DNA from: Pseudoalteromonas tunicata
Lineage (GTDB): Bacteria; Pseudomonadota; Gammaproteobacteria; Enterobacterales; Alteromonadaceae
Assembly: GCF_002310815.1 (NCBI RefSeq)
Contig: NZ_CP011032.1
Span: forward strand, 3,812,001-3,876,000
DNA length: 64,000 nt
Direction of reading: 5' to 3'
This document shows positions 20,161 to 28,888 of the stretch, piece by piece. Position 1 is the stretch's first letter; each line of letters starts with the position of its first letter. A model generated the notes under the pieces. It was not told where the DNA came from. It did not search any database and was given only the letters and a program-made list of their open reading frames with translations. The position numbers and the translations under genes are program-made.

Positions 20161-22589
20161 GTTTTTACTTACGCGCCCTGCGCTACGGCATCATTCGGCT
20201 GGTGAGTTTACCGCGCTTTAGCTTGCCAATTTTAGTGACGCTAAGTTTAACGTTAGCCACAGTTATGACGGCGGTTGCCATCAGTAGCAACGTGCTGTTT
20301 CAACCATTACCTGATATTAAAGATGAGCACACGCTTTATAAGGTGAGCACCAGCAAAAAACTCAATGATAAATTCACATTCCCTATTTTAGGTTCGAATC
20401 TATTTTTACATTTAAAAGCCCATTATGCCTCGCAGGGGCAATGGGCGTATTTTAAGCCGTCGGCACAATCAATCACCGTTGCTGAGCAACATTATGCCGT
20501 AACACAATTTGATGCTTTTCAAGGCACAGAACAGATTCTAGGTACGCGGTTGGTGCTTGGTGAAAATAGTAAGGCATCCGCCAGTATCAAAGAGCGAGTG
20601 TGGATTTCTGAAACACTCTGGCACCAAGTGTTTGCAAGCGACCCTGAGATTGTTGGAAAACAGTTAAATCTGGATGCACAACCTTATTTAATTCAGGGTG
20701 TGTTGCAAGATTTCACTTCAAATAGCTATGGCGATAAACATGGTCGCCAACAAATTTGGCGCTTTGATGACCTCTCCACCCCAATAGCCACAAATATGCC
20801 CGATGCCATTCGAAACAACGAGACATTTTTTTTATTACTAAGCACCTTACCCGCACTAGACACAAACCAATTAATTGAAGTGGTGAACCAAGGTATAGCT
20901 GAAGGTGACTTTATAAATAAATTTCCGGTCCCAACAACCGCAACAATTGAGCTTTATCGAGATAACTTGGTCGGTAAAAACAAAGTGATGATTTTACTGC
21001 TATTAAGTGCCTTTGTTGGCTTACTATTGATGGCTTGCTGCAATCTTATCAACGTCTTTATTGCCCATTATCAAGGGCGCCATAAAGAATTTGCCATCTC
21101 AAAAAGTTTAGGGGCTAACAAACTTAAATTAATCAACCAAATTTTTATTGAATCCGCACCCTTATTTATCAGTGCGGGGGTGCTGGGTTTACTGGGCGCC
21201 GCTTGGATCATCAAATTACTGCCAATTATTTTTAATAAAGAATTGCCACTGCTACACAGTATTTCGGTCAATCAAACAACTTACCTGTTTGCCATAATTA
21301 GCTTACTGCTGATGAATCTTGTTTTTTCGTTACTCTGTTTTTTCCACTTACCGCTCAAGCACCTCAATCAAGCGCTGCAAGGCAGTGGTAAAGGCGTGGC
21401 AAAATCGGGGAGTTCACGCCTGCAAAAAGGGTTGTTTGTTGTCCAGCTGTGTATTGCCAGTACGTTATTAGTGAGTTTGGCAATGATTTCGCACCAAAGC
21501 TACCAAACGCTTTACCCTCATTTGGGCTACCAGCTCAAAAACACGCTATTGATGACTGTTAAATTAAAGCAGGATGGAGCGCAGCAAACTAGCAATGAAT
21601 TAAACAGTGAAGAATTGACACGCACTTCGCAACTCGCTCAAGAATTAAGCAACCACCTGCAGCAAAATCTAACACAATTAGAGATCTTACAAGGCCGAGG
21701 AGAACCACTAGGTCTAACCAATATATTCCACTTTTCAAAGCATCCGGTCACCCAAGCCGATCTCAGTTATCAATCAAGCCAGCTGACCCCCGACTTTTTA
21801 TCTGCTTTTGATATTCCATTAATTGCCGGGCGAAATATCAGCGAGCAAGAATGGAAAGATAAAGCCAAAATCATGTTAATTAATGAAAATTTAGCACAGC
21901 TGCTCAGCCCCGATCAACCAATTGAATCTTTACTCAATACCGAGTTTGAAAAAGCTACAATTATTGGCATTGTTGGCAATACCTTTAATTTAATGACCCG
22001 TAATAAGTTGCAAGCAATTTCCTATCAGCACCTTAATTACCAAACTCAGCAAGAAATTAAGTTACTGATGCAATTACCTGCTGGTGAGGCGTTTGCAACG
22101 CAAACCCTGCAGCAACTTGCTTTAGCCTTTGATCCAAGCATTGACCAAGTAGAAATGCGTACACTTAACGAATACTGGAACGCTGCAACGGCCGACACCC
22201 GCATGCTCTTTTATTTCACTAACTTACTTACTCTATTAACCCTAGCACTTGCTGCTATCGGGATGGCAGGGCTTGCAACTAGCTTAACCGAACAAAAACG
22301 CTTTGAGCTGGCCATACGCATGGCGACGGGAGCATCACGTAACCAACTGCTGCGTTTAGTACTTGCCCAAGCGAGCTGGTTATTATTCTCTGGTTTGTGC
22401 GCTGGTATAATTTTCGCAACTTTGGTATATACAAGCTTACAACCCAAAATTACCAGCTTACCTGCGTTTGATTTAATGCCAATAATTTTAATTGACCTGC
22501 TGCTAATTATCATTGTGCTGATAGCCACACTTTGGCCAGCTAAACGCATTATTAACCGCGCACCGATGCAAGCATTGCGCGATCTATAA
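20157..22589 (+). CDS. FtsX/MacB-type ABC transporter permease
   Basis: This 810-residue inner-membrane protein has a helix near residue 20-45, a large periplasmic (MacB_PCD) domain (about 50-265), three helices (about 275-410), a second helix and periplasmic part (about 420-680) and three C-terminal helices (about 690-805). The duplicated FtsX arrangement is that of long single-chain permeases without a fused ATPase. The motif ELAIRMATGASRNQLLRLVL before the last helices is typical of FtsX domains. It is translationally coupled to the ATPase gene. The exported substrate is unknown. Confidence 0.92.
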   Translation: MSFYLRALRYGIIRLVSLPRFSLPILVTLSLTLATVMTAVAISSNVLFQPLPDIKDEHTLYKVSTSKKLNDKFTFPILGSNLFLHLKAHYASQGQWAYFKPSAQSITVAEQHYAVTQFDAFQGTEQILGTRLVLGENSKASASIKERVWISETLWHQVFASDPEIVGKQLNLDAQPYLIQGVLQDFTSNSYGDKHGRQQIWRFDDLSTPIATNMPDAIRNNETFFLLLSTLPALDTNQLIEVVNQGIAEGDFINKFPVPTTATIELYRDNLVGKNKVMILLLLSAFVGLLLMACCNLINVFIAHYQGRHKEFAISKSLGANKLKLINQIFIESAPLFISAGVLGLLGAAWIIKLLPIIFNKELPLLHSISVNQTTYLFAIISLLLMNLVFSLLCFFHLPLKHLNQALQGSGKGVAKSGSSRLQKGLFVVQLCIASTLLVSLAMISHQSYQTLYPHLGYQLKNTLLMTVKLKQDGAQQTSNELNSEELTRTSQLAQELSNHLQQNLTQLEILQGRGEPLGLTNIFHFSKHPVTQADLSYQSSQLTPDFLSAFDIPLIAGRNISEQEWKDKAKIMLINENLAQLLSPDQPIESLLNTEFEKATIIGIVGNTFNLMTRNKLQAISYQHLNYQTQQEIKLLMQLPAGEAFATQTLQQLALAFDPSIDQVEMRTLNEYWNAATADTRMLFYFTNLLTLLTLALAAIGMAGLATSLTEQKRFELAIRMATGASRNQLLRLVLAQASWLLFSGLCAGIIFATLVYTSLQPKITSLPAFDLMPIILIDLLLIIIVLIATLWPAKRIINRAPMQALRDL

Positions 22590-22594
22590 CCCGT

Positions 22595-22626
22595 TGCCCT
22601 GATGATAAACAATCAGGGCATTTTTT
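22595..22626 (+). terminator. Intrinsic terminator inside the export operon
   Basis: TGCCCTGA (22595-22602) and TCAGGGCA (22613-22620) form a perfect 8-bp stem followed by six T. It sits between the permease stop and the regulator start (22638), so it should lower expression of the two-component genes relative to the transporter, or end the transcript if a separate promoter drives them. Confidence 0.85.
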
Positions 22627-22637
22627 GAAGGATCATC

Positions 22638-24014
22638 ATGACACGCCATGCCCCGCTAATTTTAATTGCCGATGACGATAACGACATTCGCTTTTCTTTG
22701 TCGTTATTATTGGCGCAAGCGGGGTATCGCACCCTTGAGGCTGATTCAATTAAATCCTGTGAGATTCAAATTCAACGCCACCAGCCCGATTTATTATTAT
22801 TGGATATGAATTTCAGCCGTGATACCACCTCGGGACAAGAAGGGCTGAGTTTGTTACAACGCCTTGATTTATCAAAACTACCAACTATTTTAATGACGGC
22901 CTGGGGCACGATTGAATTAGCCGTTCAAGGTATTAAACTCGGTGCAAAAGACTTTGTTGAAAAACCGTGGCAAAAAACGAAGTTACTAACCTTAATTGCA
23001 ACTTATGTGGCGAATTCACGCCCCGACAACGCATCTGAAAAAAATTCACTTGCTCAGCCTACTATGGCGGCTTCAACCAGCGATTGGATTGCCCAAAGCG
23101 ATGCAATGCAGCGCATAACAAGCTTAGTCGCAAACATTGCCCCAACCGATGCTAACCTGTTAATTATTGGCGAAAACGGTACGGGGAAATCTCAATTAGC
23201 CGCGCGTATTCATCACTTATCACAGCGAAAAAATCAGCCATTTATCACCACTAACATGGCTGCTATTCCTGAGTCTTTATTTGAAAGTGAATTATTCGGT
23301 CATCAAAAAGGGGCGTTTACCGATGCAAAACAAAACCGCTTAGGCTGCTTTGCCAGCGCCAATCAAGGCACTTTGTTATTAGACGAAATTGGCGCTTTGC
23401 CGTTTCATCTACAAGCTAAATTACTACAAGTACTTGAAACCCAGCAATTCACACCGTTAGGTGCTGAGCAATCGGTAAAAGTGAATGTTCGAATTATTGC
23501 CGCGACCAATCAAGATTTACTTCAAGCCATTAGCGCAGGTGAGTTTCGCCAAGATCTCTATTATCGTTTAAATACATTTATTATTGAATTGCCGCCACTG
23601 CGGGCGCGGATCGCGGATATTTTACCGTTGGCCTCTTTTTATTTACGCCAATTTGCAACCCAGTATCACAAACCTACCCCGCAATTAGCAGCTTGTGCAG
23701 AGCAAGCCTTGCAATGCTACTTTTGGCCGGGGAATGTGCGAGAGTTACGCCATGTTATGGAACGTGCGGTGTTATTGCATGCCAACAGCACAAGCCAACT
23801 GTTAAGTGCAGATTTAATGCTACCTAATCATAACGCTCAGCCTAACCAACCCGCTTTAGATTCGTTGGCGCTGCATACCGTTGAACGTCAACAAATAGAG
23901 GCTGCATTACAACAAACCCAAGGCAACGTGAGCCAAGCTGCGGTGCGCCTTGGTATTTCACGCCACGCCCTTTATCGCCGCATGCAAAAATACCAATTAA
24001 ACGTGGGCAATTAA
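22638..24014 (+). CDS. Sigma-54-dependent response regulator (NtrC family)
   Basis: This 458-residue regulator has a receiver domain (about 5-125, phospho-acceptor Asp56 in LLLLDMNF), an AAA+ domain (about 150-375) with Walker A GENGTGKS and Walker B-type LLLDEIGALP, and a C-terminal Fis-type helix-turn-helix (GNVSQAAVRLGISRHALYRR). The sigma-54 contact loop reads GAFTDA (225-230) rather than GAFTGA, a variant also found in some functional members. GAAGGA precedes the ATG. It follows an intrinsic terminator and is 3 bp from the kinase gene. It likely activates the transporter from the sigma-54-like promoter at 18120. Confidence 0.95.
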   Translation: MTRHAPLILIADDDNDIRFSLSLLLAQAGYRTLEADSIKSCEIQIQRHQPDLLLLDMNFSRDTTSGQEGLSLLQRLDLSKLPTILMTAWGTIELAVQGIKLGAKDFVEKPWQKTKLLTLIATYVANSRPDNASEKNSLAQPTMAASTSDWIAQSDAMQRITSLVANIAPTDANLLIIGENGTGKSQLAARIHHLSQRKNQPFITTNMAAIPESLFESELFGHQKGAFTDAKQNRLGCFASANQGTLLLDEIGALPFHLQAKLLQVLETQQFTPLGAEQSVKVNVRIIAATNQDLLQAISAGEFRQDLYYRLNTFIIELPPLRARIADILPLASFYLRQFATQYHKPTPQLAACAEQALQCYFWPGNVRELRHVMERAVLLHANSTSQLLSADLMLPNHNAQPNQPALDSLALHTVERQQIEAALQQTQGNVSQAAVRLGISRHALYRRMQKYQLNVGN

Positions 24015-24017
24015 CCC

Positions 24018-25262
24018 ATGTGGCCAATAAAACGATTAACACAACAGCGCAAAGTTAGTGCGATCATTACCTTGGTAATGCTCCTTATTGGCTTACTGAT
24101 TGTGTGGGTGATGAAACTACATGCATTTAGCGCCCTTGCACTTGCTACTGCAAGCCTCGTGATCGGTTATGGTTTAAGCTGGCTGGGATACCGCATTTAT
24201 CATTTTTGGCAGCAACCTAAGCTCGATCTAATTGCCTTTTGCCAAACCAAAATTGAAGGTGAATCAAATATTTCACTGCAATTTGCCAATAAAACCAGTT
24301 TAAATCAGCAGTTAGCCGATGCCATTACAAGCTTAAGTGAGCAAAAACAGCAACCCAACACCCTTAATCACGCGCTTTGGCAGCAAGTATTTAATTTATG
24401 GTCTGCTCCTTTGGTCATTTTTGATCAGCAACTTGACCTGCTATTTTGTAATTTAGCCTTCAAACAACATTACAAGCACCCTATTTTACTGAATCAAAAC
24501 GCAGACGCTTTGGGTTTTAATCACCAGCAAAACCAGCTTTCACACCCTGACTTTCAAACTCCGTGGCATTGCTCTACCTTATTGCACGGCGAAGGTGAAC
24601 AACAACTTTGGATTTTTACCGCCACCAATATTTCCATGCCACTAGAGCAACAACGTCGCCAAAGTCAAAATGATGTTATTCGAATCCTCAGTCATGAAAT
24701 TCGCAACTCTCTCACTCCCATTGCTTCGATGTCTGACACATTACTTACAGCGCCTGACTTACCCTACGCCCAGCAGCAAGAAGTGCTTGAACGCATCAAA
24801 AAGCGCAGTGAATCTTTGCTCGATTTTATTCATAGTTATGCGATGTTAAGCCATTTACCTGATGCCAAACCCATTCGAATAAATCTAGCCAAATTGTGTG
24901 AGCAACAAGCGGCTAACTTGGCTATTCCTCTTAGTTATCAAGGGGAGCACTTTGCCACGGTCGACCCCATGTTATTTGAACAATTACTGATTAACCTATT
25001 TAAAAATGCACAGCAAGCCAACCCCAATACCCAGCTTAGTTGCCATTGTTATTATCAAGATCAGCAATATATTCTTGAAATTGCTGATCAGGGCCCAGGG
25101 TTTGCTAATTTAAATAATGCGCTTAATCCCTTGTTTACCACCAAAGTAAATGGCCAAGGGCTAGGCCTGACCTTATGTCGCGACATCATGAATTTGCATC
25201 AAGGCAACATCGTACTCAGTAACCACAGTACAGGTGCGTTAGTAACCTTATCGTGGCCATAA
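24018..25262 (+). CDS. Sensor histidine kinase of the export operon
   Basis: This 414-residue kinase has two closely spaced N-terminal helices (about 17-33 and 37-58) with almost no periplasmic loop, a PAS-like stretch (about 130-205), a HisKA segment with His226 in ILSHEIRNSLTP, and a C-terminal ATPase domain (DQGPGFANL, LFTTKVNGQGLGLTLCRDI). The sensing is therefore probably within the membrane or by contact with the transporter, rather than by a periplasmic domain. It is the cognate kinase of the regulator 3 bp upstream. Confidence 0.92.
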   Translation: MWPIKRLTQQRKVSAIITLVMLLIGLLIVWVMKLHAFSALALATASLVIGYGLSWLGYRIYHFWQQPKLDLIAFCQTKIEGESNISLQFANKTSLNQQLADAITSLSEQKQQPNTLNHALWQQVFNLWSAPLVIFDQQLDLLFCNLAFKQHYKHPILLNQNADALGFNHQQNQLSHPDFQTPWHCSTLLHGEGEQQLWIFTATNISMPLEQQRRQSQNDVIRILSHEIRNSLTPIASMSDTLLTAPDLPYAQQQEVLERIKKRSESLLDFIHSYAMLSHLPDAKPIRINLAKLCEQQAANLAIPLSYQGEHFATVDPMLFEQLLINLFKNAQQANPNTQLSCHCYYQDQQYILEIADQGPGFANLNNALNPLFTTKVNGQGLGLTLCRDIMNLHQGNIVLSNHSTGALVTLSWP

Positions 25263-25460
25263 TGCCAAAAAAATAAAGTAGCAAACCATGGCTAAATCCC
25301 CAAAACATCCTTCGAATTAAGTTACATTCTGCAACACTTTTTTCCTATTGTGGTATTCATCACCGCTTTTTGACGTCCTAGCGCAGGGCGTTTTAGTCAC
25401 TAAAAAAATTCAGGTACACTCAAAAAACAACACAATGACTATAAAAATCGAGGGATCAGC

Positions 25461-27983
25461 GTGAAAATTTCAACTATCGCTTTAGCACTCACTGTTGCAT
25501 TTGGCACAGTTAATCCGGCACTGGCCGCAGATAAAAAAAACGACAAAGAAAAAAAACCACAAACCATCGAATCACTCATCAAAGATAAAACCGCATTTAG
25601 CGGCCTGTTTAATCTCTATTTAGATGAAAAAACAGGTAAAAACCTAATGGTGATCAACGCAGCTCAACTCGATACGCCCTTTGTTTATTTTGCCCATACT
25701 GTTGATGGCGTGACCGACGCAGGTCATTTTCGGGGCTCATACCGTGAAACCAAACTGATTGAGTTTCGCCGCCACTTTAATCGCATTGATATCATCAGCA
25801 AAACACCACGCTTTTTATTTGATGAAAACAGCGCAATTGCCCGCGCCAGTGAGGCTAATATTTCTGAAGCCGTATTAGCTTCTATCGATATTGAAACCGA
25901 AGAAAACGGCCAAATTGCCTTTAATGTCGATAAGTTATTTTTAAGCGAAGAACTACACAAAGTCTCACCTTGGACCAACCCTGACGATAAAAATGCTAAA
26001 AAGCGCTTTAACGTTGGCAAACTGGATGATAAAAAATCACGCATTATTAAAAATCGCATTTATGACAACAACCTAGATGTAGTGGTCGATTACGTATTTA
26101 GTAACAGCAACCCAAGTGTACGTGGCTCAGACGCAGTGTCAGATGCGCGTTTTGTATCAGTCAAAGTACAGCATTCGTTTGTTGCCTTACCAAAAAACAG
26201 CTATCAACCACGTTATGATGATGCCCGTATTGGTTATTTCACCAACCAGTTTGACAACATGACCTCAAGTGATTGGGCGCCGTATCAAGATGTGATTAAA
26301 CGTTGGGACTTACAGAAAAAAGACCCAAGCGCAGCCCTTTCTGAACCAGTAAAACCAATCACTTGGTGGATTGAAAATACCACCCCTGTTGAATGGCGCG
26401 ACACCATTAAAGCGGCAGTGCTCGATTGGAATACCTCGTTTGAAAAAGCCGGTTTTAAAAATGCCATTGAAGTTAAAATTCAACCCGATGATGCAACTTG
26501 GGACGCCGGCGACATTAACTACAACGTATTACGATGGACCTCATCGCCACGCCCACCCTTTGGCGGTTATGGCCCTGCACTTGCTAACCCTCTGACTGGT
26601 GAGATTTTAGGCTCAGACATCATGCTTGAGTTTGTATTTATGCGTAATCGCTGGATTTATGACTCACTCTTTTCACAAGGCGCAAGCACATTGAGCGAAG
26701 CACCGCTCGAATCAAACCAACTAAACTGCTCTTTAGGCCATCAATTACAACAAAATATCATGCTTGCAAATACTTTGGCATCGGGCGCAGATATCGAGCA
26801 AAAAGCCATTTTGGCCGAAGGGTTACGCCAATTAGTACTTCATGAAGTGGGCCATACGTTAGGCCTTAACCACAACATGAAAGCCTCAATTATGTGGAAT
26901 GAAAAAGACATTCACAATAAAACCAAAACCCAAGGCGTATTAACGGGTTCAGTGATGGACTACAGCCCAGTAAACGTTGCACCGCGCGGCGTGAAACAAG
27001 GTGACTTTTTCCAAACTAAACCAGGGCCTTATGATGATTGGGCCATTGAATATGGCTATTCAGCCGCATTAAATGATGTAGCCGCTGAGCAAGCACGCTT
27101 AGAGCAAATTCTATCTCGTTCAAACCAACATGGTTTAGCCTTTGGTAACGATGCCGATGATATGCGCTCACCAGGTCGTCATATTGACCCGCGCGTGATG
27201 ATTGGTGATATGTCGTCCAATGCGGTAGCGTATGCAAACGACCGTATGGAGCTAGTTGACTCACTGCTGGGCGAATTAATTAGCAAAGCCCGCATCCAAG
27301 GTGAATCACATCAACAATTACTGATTTCAGCCAATAACTTATTTGGCCAATACCGCACACAAGCAGGCGTCATTTCGCGTTTCATTGGTGGCGTGTATGT
27401 TGAACGTAACGTGGTTGGTACCGATGACTCAGTTAAACCTTTCACGCCAGTGCCTGCAGAGATTCAAAAAGCAGCCATGAATACGTTGGCGAAAAAAGTG
27501 TTTGCGCCAGAGACACTTGCGAACATGAAGCCGCTGTATAACTACATGCAACAGCAACGCCGTGGTTTTAATCATTACGGTAAAAATGAAGACCCACAAG
27601 TTCATAGCATGCTGTTAAATATGCAAAAATCGGTATTAGACCAGTTGCTACACAAAAATGTATTAACCCGAATTTCAGATACCGCGTTATACGGCAACCA
27701 ATACAGCTTGTCTGAGTTTATGAATGACTTAACCAGCAGCATTTTTGTGCCTGCAAAAACGGCTAACTCTATGAGCCATAATTTACAAATTAATTATGTA
27801 GAACGCTTAATTGCCATCGCTGGCCTTGGTAAAGCATCAAGTTACGATAATTTAGCCCGCGCAGGTGCACTTGCCCAGCTACACGCTATTATAGACTTAA
27901 GCACGCCTTGGGGTGCAAACCAAGACGCCAAAGCACAAAAAGCCTATGTTGATTTATTGATTGAAAAAGCACTTAAAAGCTAA
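25461..27983 (+). CDS. Secreted zinc metalloprotease, metzincin-like (DUF5117/DUF4953)
   Basis: This 840-residue protein starts with a signal peptide (cleavage near ALA-AD, residue 23). N-terminal DUF5118/DUF5117-type regions precede a zinc peptidase with H461-E462-x-x-H465 and H471 in HEVGHTLGLNH, which is the metzincin HExxHxxGxxH pattern. A Met-turn candidate SVMDYSP follows. The C-terminal part is helical. Family members are periplasmic or surface proteases of unknown substrate. The start is GTG with GAGGGA about 6 nt upstream. It lies between two FtsX-type export operons, but has its own terminator at 28025. Confidence 0.9.
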   Translation: MKISTIALALTVAFGTVNPALAADKKNDKEKKPQTIESLIKDKTAFSGLFNLYLDEKTGKNLMVINAAQLDTPFVYFAHTVDGVTDAGHFRGSYRETKLIEFRRHFNRIDIISKTPRFLFDENSAIARASEANISEAVLASIDIETEENGQIAFNVDKLFLSEELHKVSPWTNPDDKNAKKRFNVGKLDDKKSRIIKNRIYDNNLDVVVDYVFSNSNPSVRGSDAVSDARFVSVKVQHSFVALPKNSYQPRYDDARIGYFTNQFDNMTSSDWAPYQDVIKRWDLQKKDPSAALSEPVKPITWWIENTTPVEWRDTIKAAVLDWNTSFEKAGFKNAIEVKIQPDDATWDAGDINYNVLRWTSSPRPPFGGYGPALANPLTGEILGSDIMLEFVFMRNRWIYDSLFSQGASTLSEAPLESNQLNCSLGHQLQQNIMLANTLASGADIEQKAILAEGLRQLVLHEVGHTLGLNHNMKASIMWNEKDIHNKTKTQGVLTGSVMDYSPVNVAPRGVKQGDFFQTKPGPYDDWAIEYGYSAALNDVAAEQARLEQILSRSNQHGLAFGNDADDMRSPGRHIDPRVMIGDMSSNAVAYANDRMELVDSLLGELISKARIQGESHQQLLISANNLFGQYRTQAGVISRFIGGVYVERNVVGTDDSVKPFTPVPAEIQKAAMNTLAKKVFAPETLANMKPLYNYMQQQRRGFNHYGKNEDPQVHSMLLNMQKSVLDQLLHKNVLTRISDTALYGNQYSLSEFMNDLTSSIFVPAKTANSMSHNLQINYVERLIAIAGLGKASSYDNLARAGALAQLHAIIDLSTPWGANQDAKAQKAYVDLLIEKALKS

Positions 27984-28024
27984 CCGCTCACTTTTTATGT
28001 TACAAAACAGCTTTAGTTATGCTG

Positions 28025-28066
28025 AAAATACCTCTGTTGATTGAATAAAATTAGCAGGGGTATTTT
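28025..28066 (+). terminator. Terminator of the metalloprotease gene
   Basis: AAAATACCTCTG (28025-28036) pairs with CAGGGGTATTTT (28055-28066) with one G-T wobble and an 18-nt loop, 41 bp past the stop codon. Confidence 0.7.
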
Positions 28067-28118
28067 ATGAGTCATAGGGCAATAAACACCACATAATTCA
28101 ACTCTGGATAAAAATTCT

Positions 28119-28146
28119 TTGACTGAGTACAAAAAAAAGGTACAGT
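28119..28146 (+). promoter_or_regulatory. Candidate promoter of the peptide-export operon
   Basis: TTGACT (28119-28124) and TACAGT (28141-28146) are 16 bp apart, 31 bp upstream of the peptide gene. The spacer contains an eight-A run, and GGTACAGTACC around the -10 is a short palindrome that could bind a regulator. Confidence 0.5.
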
Positions 28147-28176
28147 ACCCACTCCTAATACAAAAAGGCGTTTTTA

Positions 28177-28350
28177 ATGAAAAAATCTATTAAATCAACG
28201 CTTAAAATTATAGCATTAAGTGCAACCGTTTTATCTTTCTCTGCTATTGCAGCCGTGCCAGAGGGTTGGACAAAGGGATGTGTTGGCAGCTACCTAGAAT
28301 ACCGAGATGGTAAAGGTAATTATGTTATTGTCCATGGTGGCTGTGCATAA
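28177..28350 (+). CDS. Secreted small peptide with two cysteines (putative exported precursor)
   Basis: This 57-residue frame starts at ATG 28177 and ends at TAA 28348-28350. Residues 1-25 are a clear Sec signal peptide: KKSIKST is the basic part, LKIIALSATVLSFS the hydrophobic core, and AIAA the cleavage site. The mature part, about 32 residues, begins AVPEGWTKGC and ends VIVHGGCA, with Cys35 and Cys56 able to form one disulfide. AAGG lies about 11 nt upstream of the start, a promoter precedes it, and a T-rich palindrome follows. It is first in an operon with a TonB-C-like protein and a complete HlyD/FtsX/ATPase exporter. I do not recognise the family; bacteriocin, signalling peptide or transporter cargo are all possible. 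Confidence 0.75.
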   Translation: MKKSIKSTLKIIALSATVLSFSAIAAVPEGWTKGCVGSYLEYRDGKGNYVIVHGGCA

Positions 28351-28364
28351 CACAACACATGCTT

Positions 28365-28391
28365 AAAAAGCTTTTTTTAAAAAGCTTTTTT
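28365..28391 (+). terminator. Leaky terminator or attenuator after the peptide gene
   Basis: Two tandem copies of AAAAAGCTTTTT, each self-complementary, can pair with each other as a long A/T-rich hairpin ending in six T. It separates the peptide gene from the downstream operon by 57 bp with no obvious new promoter. This suits a design in which the small peptide is made in excess over its exporter. Confidence 0.65.
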
Positions 28392-28407
28392 AATTAGGAT
28401 TAATAAA

Positions 28408-28836
28408 ATGAAAATAAAACGACTACTCTGGCTTTTAATCATCAGTACAACTCAACCAGTCTTTGCCCAAAATAAACCAGATAATCACACTACAATTATT
28501 AAAGTCGATACTATCGATGAATTACGCCATTATTGGTCGCCTGCGCCAGAGAGAATGGCAAAAATCATGCCGCTAGCCATTTCTTCCGGCGACATCACAT
28601 CACGCCACAATGACCAGATTTATATTACCGCACGTTTTATCGTCAATGAAAACGGGGACCCTGAACAATTTGAGCTTATCTCAACGGTACCAGAAGCCGC
28701 AATGCAAGAAGAAAAGTTTATCAAAGGGCGATTCTTATTCGATAAATACAAGAAATCGCCAAACAACGCACATGCAACCCCAGTGCTATTTGAAGGCGTC
28801 GTACGTTGGTATGACCCGCAAATACACCCTAAATAG
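28408..28836 (+). CDS. Periplasmic TonB-C-like protein of the peptide operon
   Basis: This 142-residue protein has a signal peptide (cleavage near VFA-QN, residue 21) and one domain. The region YITARFIVNENGDPEQFEL followed by a helix and a closing strand VLFEGVVRWYD resembles the TonB C-terminal beta-alpha-beta fold. There is no transmembrane anchor or Pro-rich linker, so it would not act as an energy transducer by itself. Such stand-alone domains are common next to export and peptidase genes. AGGA lies 8 nt upstream. It is second in the peptide-export operon and might bind the peptide or exporter in the periplasm. Confidence 0.75.
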   Translation: MKIKRLLWLLIISTTQPVFAQNKPDNHTTIIKVDTIDELRHYWSPAPERMAKIMPLAISSGDITSRHNDQIYITARFIVNENGDPEQFELISTVPEAAMQEEKFIKGRFLFDKYKKSPNNAHATPVLFEGVVRWYDPQIHPK

Positions 28837-28888
28837 TGGCGACATTATTAAGTCGGTTTTCCATTAAAATGACATTTAAAGAAGCGGT

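Noticed and set aside
28177..28350. Reading the small peptide as a lactococcin-972-type bacteriocin.
   Set aside because: It shares size, a Sec signal and an FtsX transporter, but the mature part is shorter and lacks the Trp/Tyr-rich pattern of that family.
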